Assembly: GCA_001414345.1 (NCBI GenBank)
Contig: LLCB01000235.1
Coordinates: 1-64,000 of the forward strand
DNA: 64,000 bases
Direction of reading: 5' to 3'
Source: Hymenoscyphus infarciens
Lineage: Eukaryota > Ascomycota > Leotiomycetes > Helotiales > Helotiaceae
A model generated the notes under the pieces. It did no database searches. It worked only from the letters and a program-made list of their open reading frames with translations, and was not told the DNA's origin. Positions 22,857 to 32,828 of the stretch are shown here, in pieces; positions within the stretch are counted from its first letter, which is position 1; each line of letters starts with the position of its first letter. Position numbers and translations under genes: made by a program.

Positions 22857-22926
22857 CTCTACTCTTATAATATACTCGCTAGGATTAGTTAGTACTTTTT
22901 TAGCCTCTTAAATAAGTATAATAGCT

Positions 22927-23100
22927 AATAGTACTTACTCTTTTCACTCTTATATTAGTAAGATGCTTAAGAAGCCTCTTAATTAGTCTAAAAAGAAGGT
23001 ATATAAGAGAGTATAGAGTGAGATACTAGAAGCTAGCTAGCAAATATAGAAATTCTCAAAATAGCCTCAAATACGTATATATAACGAAAAGCGATAAATA
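22927..23100 (+). repeat. B2 repeat of the split direct repeat pair
   Basis: 174 bp from AATAGTACTTACTCTTTTCA to CGAAAAGCGATAAATA. It marks the right end of the element; the Gypsy gag/protease region resumes after it. Confidence 0.8.
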
Positions 23101-25119
23101 CTATATATAATAATCTCTAAATCTTTAAACCTATTATTTTAGATAAGTATAAAGCTAGAAGTTGATTTAGAAATAAGTACTTATTTACTTCTATATCTAT
23201 TAAAGCTTATAATTTAATACTATATCCTTATATACTAAGAGTAGTATTTATAAAGAACTATTTTCCTTCTATAAGTTTAGAAAGATCGAGTCTAGTTAGG
23301 TTATAGTTATATAGACCTAGGAAGGAAGTTTTACCTAGGCCTCTTTATTTTCCTTCTAACTTAGATTAGAGTTAAAGTACTTTTTAAATAGTTATTCTTT
23401 TTTAGGTTAATTATTTATCTTATTAATACTAGAAAGATTAGAGTAATTAGGTTTAAAATACCTAAGCTTACTATAATAGTAATATTTTATATTAGTAGAG
23501 ACTTAGTCTATTAATATAGTTTTTAATTTTTAATTAGTAGAAAATAGTCTAAAAGTTTATAAAATCTTCTAAGAGGTAAGATTAAGTCTATATAAGAGTA
23601 GAGAGAGTTTTAGTATAGAGCTAGATAAGAATTAAAAAGTACTTATCTTTTTAAATAATAAGATTATACTAATTAGTTTAGCTATAGTACTAGTTATAAC
23701 AACTCTATATCTAAGCACTTCTTCTTATCTAAGGCTAAAAGATCTACTACTATCTTATTAAAATTATAATTCTGACGTCTCTTAGCTAATATAGAGCTAC
23801 TTTAGAGTTAAAGTATAATCTTATCTTATATCTAGTAGAATCTTTCTAACTCTAATATCTCTTTAAGTATAGCTATACTTAAGAAGCGTACTTTAAAATC
23901 TAAAAAAGTTTCTCTTATATAACCCTTTCTACTTATTTATAAGGCTTAAAATTTATTCTAAGTATTCTCTTTCTTATAACTAATTAAGAAGTAGGAATTA
24001 AGAAGTTTTATTATATCTTATTAGTCTTTAAAAGCTATATTACCTTTATCTAACTTATATTAAACCTCTAAGTAGCTCTTAGTAAGTTTTATAGTTATAT
24101 TCTAAATAAGAGCTTTATAAGTTTTAAGTATATAGTAATAGTTAGTATTTACTTAGAGTCTATTATATATAGATATCTTCTATTACTTATAAGTAAGTAA
24201 AGTACTATTATCTAAAGGTTTAATTTTCTCTATAAGTTTACTTTTAGTAGGTTATTAGGCTTTTAGTAACGTTTTAGCTTATAATTATAGAGTAGATTAT
24301 TATAATTATTATAAAGGAAGAATATTAAGAGTAGAGTTTTATATCTAAGAATAGTCTAGTATAATAGAAGAGTATAAAAGAAGAGTTTAATTTAGTTAGT
24401 AAAGACTTAGACTCTAATCGTTTCCTAGTAAGTGTTTACTAATTTATTATACTAAATCTACTAATTAGGCGATTTAGTTATCTTACTACTAGATTCTTTC
24501 TTCTTTTTCCTAATTCTTAGCCTTTATAGCCTATATTACTTCTTATATCTCGTCTATATTAGAAAAGTCTTAGTTATCTCTTTAGCTTTTAAGAGCTACG
24601 CTCTTATCTTTATTATTTTATAATCTTCTATTCTTAGATATTTAGTAGTAAGTTAGAGACCTTTCTATTAGTACTTAACTTTCTTCTCTAAAAGAGCGCT
24701 CTACGTTTTAAAGCTAAGTATAGAAGAGATCTAGAGTTACTTCTAAGTCTAATATATTAAATATTAATTTAGAGAGAGAGTAAAAGAGTTAATTTAAGAG
24801 TTTTCTAGATAACTATTATATTTATTTATTTATATTTATATAATAGTCCTTATACTAAGAGAGTTATTAGGATTCTTAAGAATACTTAGTATATTCTAAT
24901 CTCTTAATATATAAGATACGATTTTTACTAGCTATCTCTATAGATACTAAACTCTAGTATTACTAGCTATCTAAGAGATCTCTAGAATCCTAGCTATTTA
25001 AGAATAGTATTATAATAGTCTAATTCTAGACTAAATCGAAATCGAAATAAAAAGTAATAGAAAGCTTAAAAGAGATATTATAAAAGCTATTACTAATAAA
25101 GAAGAGTTTTTCCTTTTTA
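23101..25119 (-). pseudogene. Gypsy gag/protease relic
   Basis: Lies between the Ngaro-like element and the 5' LTR-B of the Gypsy element. A knuckle-like segment is detectable on the minus strand at about 23,455-23,490. The stretch 24,800-25,119 is closely similar to 11,460-11,787 of LTR-A copy 1, so the leader and start of gag are shared by the autonomous Gypsy element and the gag-only family. All frames are closed by stops. Confidence 0.6.
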
Positions 25120-25492
25120 TATAATAGTATAAAATATATACTACTAGAGAAGAGATATACAGAAGTGTATTTAAGATAGAATAATATATATAAATACTAG
25201 GCTTTAATATAAAAGAAAAGGAAAAACTATTTCTCTTCTATACTAAGTATAAACATCTATATATAAGAGGTCGAAGACTACTAAGTCTTAATAAGAATAA
25301 TAACTAAGCTCTTTCTAATATAGCTACTAAAACAATAAAGGCTTTAAAGCTAAATATATAAAGCCTTAAAGTAAAATATATAATATCTAAACCATACTCT
25401 CTTTAGTTCCTTCTATCTTATAAGTCGTAGAGATATTAGTAGTTTCGCGAATACCGGCAATTTAGAATAGCGTACTATTATATCTTTTAAGA
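25120..25492 (-). repeat. LTR-B, 5' LTR of the Gypsy element
   Basis: 373 bp from TATAATAGTATAAAATAT to GTACTATTATA on plus. Its last base abuts the inverted Gypsy copy at 25493 without any spacer. Confidence 0.8.
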
Positions 25493-28345
25493 ATAAGAAT
25501 AATTAAAATCTTTACTAAGTTAGATATAAAATAAGCTTTCTATTATATCTAAATAGACTTTAAGTTAGAAGAAATAACTATATTTAGAACTAGGTATAGT
25601 ATATATAAATATAAAGTTCTCTCTTTTAGACTTTATAATAGCTTTACTACTTATTAATATTATATAAATAACATCTTAATTAACTATTTAAATAACTTCT
25701 ATATTACTTACTTAGATAATATTTTAATTCATTTAAATACTATTAAAGAATATAAAGAATAGATTAAGAAGGTTTAAAATTAGCTCTAAGAAGCTAGACT
25801 CTAAGTAAATATTAAGAAAAGCAAATTCAGTATTACTAGAGTTAAATACTTAGGATTTATCTTAACTATAAAAGAATTTAAAGTTAATCTTAAAAAGGTA
25901 AAGCTTTTATAAAACTAGGTCTAATCTAATATTATAATAAGTATAAAGTCTTCTCTAGAGTTTATAGAATTCTATAGATAATTTATTAAAAGTTATATTA
26001 AAATTACTAAACCTTTAGCTATAATAATACGCTTTTTAGAGCTATTTCTATAGATAGTTAAATATAAAGAAGCTTTTAAAGTACTAAGAACTAGGCTACT
26101 TATAATTTAAACTTTATACTACTTTAACCTTAGTAGTAATATAAAGCTAAAAATAGACTCTTTAGAAAGAGTAATAGTAGATATAGTCTTATAATAGTAT
26201 AATAGCCTTTAGTACTCTATTAGGTTCTACTTATATATCTTAGTTAGCTATAAATTAAACTAGGAGATCTATAATAAAAATCTATCTACTATTATAAAAG
26301 CTTTTAAGAAATAATATCTTAAACTTATATTATAATAGAAGTATATTAGTATATATTTAAACTATAGATTATTAGAATTCTTTATAATAAGTAAGCTACT
26401 TATAGCTAATTAAGTTTAATAGATAGAGTTCTTATTAGACTTTAACTTTTAAATCTAATTTATATTTAAAAAGAGTAATTAAAAAGTAGATATATTAACT
26501 TAATATAAATAAAACTTAAAAACCTATAATTAAGTTAAATTAAATAGCTATTTATATACTCTTTTAGAACCTAATTAGTTAAACTTTTAAATTAATACTA
26601 AACTTACTTAGACCTTTTTATAAGAAAAGTCTATATCTTTTAATATAATTTAGCTAAATATTATTCTAAGAGTAAGTTTAGATATAATTTAAAAGTTAAA
26701 ATAAGATAACCTATTCTCTTTTTAGAAAGAATATTATAAACTTCTAAATAGATACTCTCTTTTATCTAATAATTTACTTCTTTTTAAGAATTAACTTTAT
26801 ATTTAAAGAAATATTAAACTTTATATAAAACTAATCTAAGAAGTTTATAACTAAGTATCTAGTACTTATCTAAGTATAAAAAAGATATACTAGTTATTAG
26901 TATAATACTACTACGAAGCTAGATTAGGTTTAGACTATAATAAGTATATAGTAAATTATTAAGCTTATAAATACTTTTATCTTTAATAAACTAAGGAATA
27001 AGGCTTTTTTTACCTTCTACTTATACTTAGCTATCTTATATAATATTTATATATAGATTTTAAATTATTCTTAAAAGATAAATATAGATTTAATACTATA
27101 TTAGTATTTATTAACAAACTTAGAAAGGATTTAATATTAATACTCTACTATTTAACGATAAATACTAAAAGACTAGCTAAATTCTTTATTTAATAGATTT
27201 ACTATTTTAGCTACTACTTTAAATAAATTATATTTAATTAAGAATCTTAATTTATATTATTATTTTAAACTAAATTTTATTAAATAATTAATATTAAGCT
27301 TAAGCTTAGTACTACTTATTATAAATAGATAAATAGATAAATAGATAAATAGAGATAATAAACTAATATATTAATTAGAGATTAAGGCTCTTTATAACTT
27401 ACTATTAAGATAACTAGAGTAAATCAATCTCTCTAATAATTAGAGTATAAATAATACTTCTATATTTATCTATTAGTATAACCTCTTATTAGCTTAAGTT
27501 TAGACTTAACCTAAGAACTTTATAGAACTAGAATATACTAAAGACTTTAATTCTCTAAAAACGACTTAACTATAATAAGGTAGTAAAAGTAGTTTATATA
27601 TATATACTCTACTTAGAGAATAGCTAAAAATAATATAGATAAAGCTTAGTAAAGAATAGAGAATAGTATAAATTAGTACTAAAGAGTAATTAACTAGAAT
27701 ATTAGAGATAAAGTCTACTTATCTACTAAGAATCTTAAGTTTAATTATCTTAGCTAAGAGCTTATTAAATAATAGATAAAACCTTTTAAAATACTAGATT
27801 ATATAAGATACTCTTATAAGCTAAAACTTCTAAAAGAATTATTAATTTATAATATTTTTACTCTTAATATAATTTTAAAGGACCTAAATACCTCTCTGCT
27901 AGAATAAGAGACTTTAGAGCTTCTATTAGATATTATTTAAGATATATAAGAATAAGAGATATAAGAAATACTTAGTAGTAGACTTTTTAAAAGATAACTA
28001 TTATACTAAGTAAAATAGGTTAGATATAATTTAGATTCTATATAGTATCTTATAGAAAATTTTTAAGACTTACTATATTATTTAAGAGACTTTTATATTA
28101 AATATCTAGAAAAGCTAATACTACTCTAACTCTTATCTAAATAGCTTAATATATAGAAATTAGATAAGAATTAAGTAAAAGAGTTAATTTATAAAACTCT
28201 TTTAATACTTTCTAATTCTAGTTACTCTTAATAAAGAACTTATAATAAAAACCTAAGAGAAAATACTAACTAAGAGGAATATTTAAAGTTAATAAGGTTA
28301 AGAACTAAGACTAAATTATTACTAAAATAAGGTCTACTACCTCTT
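25493..28345 (+). pseudogene. Gypsy pol relic: RT, RNase H, integrase, chromodomain
   Basis: RT: IFTKLDIK, AFYYI, IFRTRYSIYKYKVL, then YLDNILIH with the active-site YLDD degraded (25709-25720). Integrase: the core end at about 27,270-27,420 reads LSLVLLIINRQIDKQI and LRLFITYYQDNQSK, the counterpart of the canonical STAYHPQTDGQTERVNQ and YRQDNW region of fungal Gypsy. Chromodomain: about 27,930-28,110 reads EILSSRLFKRQLLY, VRYNLDSIQYLIENF, matching the YLVKWKGY...TWEP fold. Glu/Gln/Trp losses are RIP-type. Confidence 0.8.
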
Positions 28346-28668
28346 TATAATAGCTCGTTACCTAGGCTATCCTAGATAGCTAAGAGTATCTACTATATAT
28401 AAGGTTTTAGTAGTTATTATTATATATTATCTGTTTTAGAAAGGTTACCTAGGTTTAGGCTTTTATATTAGCCGACGTATATCGTTATTTAGTTTTAGAC
28501 TCTTTTATATTATCTAAACCTCTTATATATAGTAGTTTACTCTTCTAGAGTTAGAAAAGGCTAGTTTAGCCTTTTCTTTCGTATTAGAGCCTAGTGTTTA
28601 CGTATATTATTCTATTAAACGTACTCTTATATACCTCTTCTATAGTAGTATATATTTCGTATTATAAT
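28346..28668 (+). repeat. LTR-A (5' LTR of copy 3)
   Basis: 323 bp, from TATAATAGCTCGTTACCTAG to the region after TATATTTCGTATTATA. Confidence 0.75.
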
Positions 28669-30936
28669 ATAAAAAGGCTAAACTCTTCTTCGCTAGTAAT
28701 AGTATAAATAATATCTCTTTTAAGCGCGTTAGCGTATCTCTTTTATTTTAGGCCCGATTTAGATTAGTTATACTAAGAATAATCTTAAGTAGCTAGGAAA
28801 TTAGAGATCTTCTAGATAGTTAGTAATATTAGTATTAGTTATAAATAGCTAGTAAAAATCGTATTATTAGTACGTTAAGAGATTAGAATATACTAAGTAT
28901 TCTTAAGAATCCTAATAAACCTAGGTTTAGTAAATAAGTTAATATACTATAGTTATTATAAAGGCTTCTAAAATCTAATCTTACTCTTCTCTCTTTTTAT
29001 ATTCGACGAAGATATTAAATTTAGTTCTACTATAAGACGTTAAGTAATAACCCTCTTCTAAGGCTACCTCTCTTTCTAAAAGCCGTCTAAATAGCACTTA
29101 TATACTAAAAAACAGAAGATCTTAATAAAATAACAAAGATAAGTAAGACTTCTTAAATATAGACTAGATATAGTTAGTTATTTATACTTTAGAAGTAGAG
29201 AATTAAGAAACAAAGGACTAGCTAGCTAAGCTAGAAAAGAGAATAAGTAAGCTTATATTTTAAAGTTAATAAATCGCTACTCTAAACTCTTCTTAATCTA
29301 ACTCTCTTTCGAACCTTTAAACAAACTCTCTCTTACTTCTAAGCTCTAATTTGTACCTCTTTTAGCTACGAGTAGCTATCTCTAATACCTTCTAAAATAC
29401 TCTTATCTAATATAGCTCTAAAGCTACTTTAAATACTTTCTAATGAAAAAGTAAGATAACTAAAAAGATTAAACCTTTAGATAATAGTATTTTACTTATA
29501 TACTAATAATATAAGATATTAGTATATAATAGACTCTATATAAATACTAACTACTATAGTTTACCTCTTATATATAAAGCTCTTATTTAGATTATAATAA
29601 CTAGACTAGCTAGAAACTACCTAGAGCCTAGATATAAGTTAGAGTTAAGTTAGAATACTTTCTAAGATTAAGAAGAGATAGTTACTCTTTTAGATATCTA
29701 CTTTTAAACTAGTTATAAGATAGAGAATACTTAGAATACTTTTAGATCTTTATAAATAGAATAATTTAATATTAAAGAAACTTTTACTAATTTTAAAAGT
29801 TGCTTCTTAAGTATAGGTATACTTAGAGAAGTATATAAATTAGATAAGTTCTTTTATATATAGAAAAAGATTATATCTTAGCTTTAAAACCTAGCTACTA
29901 TAAAGAAGAGAGATTAGAAAAATAACTTTACTAGAATAGTATCTAATCTTTTAGCTATAGATAAGAAGATATATTAAAACGCTAAGTTATAAGATATTAG
30001 TACTATAGTTTAAAATACCTCTCTCTTCTTATCTAATTCAGCTCTAAACTCTCTATAATATAATAGTAAATCGTCTACTACTTCTAAAGTAGAATCAGAA
30101 TTAGAAGATAATTATAAATAAACTTTTAAGTACCTCGATTTAGATCTAAATTGCTTAAGAGAATAAAGAGCCTAAGTAATATAGTTTATATAATAGTACT
30201 AATAAATATCGTATCTATAACTATCTCTTTTATTATCTCTAGATACTTATATAATAATTTTAAACTTTAATAATATTTAGTAATAACTCTTTTATTTTAA
30301 CTAGCTAAAACTTATTTTAAACTTTAAATAGTAAGATAACTTCGGTAATAAACGCTTTTACTTAGCTAAAATCTTATCGACTTTAATAAGAGTCTTACTT
30401 TCTTTTACTTCTAGCTAGACCTAGAAGTTTCTTTTTTTAAATTCTTTGAATCGACTACGAATTAGTACGCTCTTAAAGTGAGCTCTTAAGCTAAGTTATT
30501 ACTACTAATTATAACTAAACGACTTTCGACTCTACTTTAAATTCGCTTCTAACTCTACTTTAAACTTTATCTAATTTTACTCTAAACTTTTAAACTTTAA
30601 ACTTTAAACTTTTTCTAACTTATTAGACAGGATTAGACTATACTCTTTTAAGCGAATACGAACGTAAAAGCTTACTTTTAATATTAAAGGATTAGAAACG
30701 AAGTCTCTTTTATAAGTATCTACGAATATAATTTAGAACTAATATCTCGATATCTCGTCTTACTTATAATATAACGATAAATAAAGTATTTTCGAACCTA
30801 GGTTAGCTACGATCTAGACCTTAACCTTTCCGCTTATAATAAAATTAAATATAATAATAATACTATAGTATCCCGATTTAACTTCTAATAATAAGAGAGA
30901 GAAGACTCGAGACGCGTCTTTTTTAAAAGAGAGAGA
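28669..30936 (+). pseudogene. gag relic of LTR-A copy 3
   Basis: Plus frame at about 29,240-30,200 shows a coiled-coil-like start (LENRISKLIFQ) followed by a retroelement capsid pattern: NYLEPRYKLELS, EEIVTLLDIYF, NIKETFTNFKSCFLSIGIL, FFYIQKKII, and ISNLLAIDKKIY-like ends. This order (helical capsid with F..F..xFxxL) is typical of fungal Gypsy gag. The 19-nt motif AAGACTCGAGACGCGTCTT lies at 30902-30920, just upstream of the purine-rich tract and 3' LTR. Confidence 0.65.
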
Positions 30937-31260
30937 TATAATAGCCTATTACCTAGGCTATTCTAGATAGCTAGGAGTACCTACTATATATAAGGTTTTA
31001 GTAGCTATTATTATATATTATCTGTTTTAGGAAGGTTATATAGGTTTAGGCTTTTATATTAGCTAATATATATCGTTATTCAGTTTTGAACTCTTTTATA
31101 TTATCTGAATCTCTTATATATAGTAGCCTACTCTCTTAGAGTTAGAAAAGGCTAGTTTAACCTTTTCTTCTATATTAGAGCCTAGTATTTATATATGTTA
31201 TTCTACTTAACGTACTCTTATATACCTCTTCTATAGTAGTATATATTTCGTACTATTATA
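30937..31260 (+). repeat. LTR-A (3' LTR of copy 3)
   Basis: 324 bp, from TATAATAGCCTATTACCTAG to TTTCGTACTATTATA. Confidence 0.75.
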
Positions 31261-32520
31261 CTCTCTCTAAACTATAGTCTCTCTTTTTAACTTATTATCC
31301 TTCTCTTCTTCTATCTAAGTATAAGAAGCCTAAATTAGCTTTTTCTCTAGCTTCTTCTTATAAAAGTACTTCTTATCTTAGTAATCTCTTATAATAAGCT
31401 TAGTAAAGAACGCTTATAAACTCTTTAAAAAGACTTTAAAGAAGACTTAAACCTAGGTTTAGATTTAGGTCCTTCTCTCTATAGTACTATATAAGAACTA
31501 TCAAATATTAGTAACTAAAACCTTACTAATTATTAAGAAGTACTTATAATAACCTTAGTATAAAGCGCTTAAGTCTCTTTTAAGAAGGTAAACTATACTT
31601 TTAGACTATTCTTTAGTACGTTTATACTAGTAATAACTAATATCTTATTAAGATTCTTAGTAGCTATCTTAATCTTCTTCTTCTCTTTCTTAAGCTTAAG
31701 CTTTTTAAACTCCTCTCTTATAAACTATAATAACTATTCTAAGTTAGAATAGATTTAGAATATATTTAAGATTAAAGTTACTAGAATATATATAGTATTC
31801 TACTCTATATAGTACTTATACTTCTTTAACTTAGTCTTCTTAAAAGCGTAGATATGATTCTTATTCTAAGGTTTAGCTTAAATATACTAAATATAGTAGA
31901 CTTAGTAAGTAGCTAGAAGCGTACTAGGAAGATATAGAAGAGACATTTTACTATAAAAGAGTAGCTCTAAATTAGGTCTAATTAAGAGAAGAAAGACTTA
32001 CTTTTATATATATATTTATAATATATATATATATATTCTAGAAACTAGTTACTATATAAAGATATATCTAATTAGAAGGTATTCTTACTATTTATATTAT
32101 TTAGATAAAAAAGAAAGAAAAAGAGAAGTTAGAATTAGAGAGAAATCGTCTATTAATTTACTATTAATAATAATAGTTATTACTTTATAATTATTATTTA
32201 TTACTTAATAATTACTATTATAATATATAATAATAGTAAGAATATAATAAGTCTATAGTAGTATATCGCTTTCTATCTAATAGCTAATAATTAGCCTTTC
32301 TTCTATTTATATCTATTATTATATTATATATAATAATAAATAAAAACCTTCTACTTAGTAAATAATACTATTACTACTTTCTAACTTAGCTATGAAGATA
32401 AATAATAAGAGATAAGCTATATGTTTTATAATAAATAGATAAAAATACTCTAAACGTTCTTATATTATACTAACTACTAACTAAAGACTTAAGATAGGTT
32501 TTTTTTAAAAGAGAGTAAGA
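31261..32520. pseudogene. 3' internal region of the inverted Gypsy copy
   Basis: Inverted counterpart of 6192-7450, including the Lys/Glu-rich antisense frame (here on the minus strand, about 31,300-31,740) and the 19-nt motif in degraded form (32484-32502) beside the LTR. Confidence 0.6.
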
Positions 32521-32828
32521 TATAATTATATATTATTCTAAAGTACTAGTATTTATAAAACTACTTATATCTCTAAGCCGAGATTAAAAATTACTAATAC
32601 TTATATAACTAAAGGTTCTAAAGATATTAATATTAGATATTTATATATAGAAAGAATTAAGATTTAGATATTATATACTTAGCCTTTTAGCTCTTATTAT
32701 TTAGTATAGAAGAGAGATAGTTTTTCCTTTTCTTCTATACTAGAGCCTAGTATTTATATATATTATTCGACTCTAAACGTACTTCTATATACCTTTTTAG
32801 TAGTAGTATATATTTCGTATTACTATAT
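32521..32828 (+). repeat. LTR-B (3' LTR of the inverted Gypsy copy)
   Basis: About 308 bp, from TATAATTATATATTATTC to TATTTCGTATTACTATA, shorter than the other LTR-B copies through internal deletion. Confidence 0.65.

Larger units (their letters stand above)
15397..23100 (+). mobile_element. Tyrosine-recombinase retrotransposon with split direct repeats (Ngaro/PAT-like, DIRS order)
   Basis: The terminal repeats are arranged A1 - coding - B1 - A2 - B2: A1 15397-15547, B1 22530-22705, A2 22706-22856 and B2 22927-23100. This split-direct-repeat order is diagnostic of Ngaro/PAT elements and is not found in LTR elements. Inside, on the plus strand, are an RT of DIRS type, an RNase H ending VDNILVDTLS, and a tyrosine recombinase with the His-x-x-Arg-type box and terminal Tyr. 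No integrase or protease is seen. It sits in the Gypsy pol/gag region without a target duplication, as expected for recombinase-mediated insertion. Without the nested LTR-A copy 2 it is about 5.3 kb, normal for Ngaro. All frames are closed by RIP. Confidence 0.8.
5818..25492 (-). mobile_element. RIP-degraded Gypsy (chromovirus-type) retrotransposon, interrupted by nested elements
   Basis: LTRs of 374 bp (5818-6191) and 373 bp (25120-25492) in the same orientation bound a minus-strand element. Between them lie, in sense order: gag/protease remnants (25119-23101), RT and integrase (15389-12095), chromodomain and 3' region (9610-9448, 7766-6192). Subtracting the three nested insertions and their duplications leaves about 7.8 kb, normal for fungal Gypsy. 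RT identity is clear at 14,150-14,400, with YLDD degraded to YLDN at 14170-14181. Stops are TAA/TAG at former Gln and Trp codons, as RIP produces. No matching target duplication flanks it (GTAGA at left, TCTTT at right), so one border is rearranged. Confidence 0.8.
28346..31260 (+). mobile_element. Gag-only LTR element, family LTR-A, copy 3
   Basis: 2915 bp, LTRs 28346-28668 (323 bp) and 30937-31260 (324 bp), flanked by CTCTT (28341-28345) and CTCTC (31261-31265), a target duplication differing by one C/T transition. It is inserted in the 3' region of the inverted Gypsy copy. Orientation is opposite to copies 1 and 2. The interior has only gag. Confidence 0.8.
25493..32828 (+). mobile_element. 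5'-truncated inverted Gypsy copy
   Basis: Plus-strand copy of the same Gypsy family, starting inside RT and running through integrase, chromodomain and 3' region to an LTR-B at 32521-32828. It lacks gag, protease and the RT N-terminus. Aligned against the reverse complement of 5818-14,430 it is colinear. The two insertions of the left copy (7767-9447 and 9611-12094) are absent here, and it has its own insertion (28346-31260). Confidence 0.8.

Noticed and set aside
25120..28668. Pairing LTR-B 25120-25492 and LTR-A 28346-28668 as the two LTRs of one plus-strand element
   Set aside because: They have opposite orientation and different U3 halves; each pairs better with another LTR (5818-6191 and 30937-31260).
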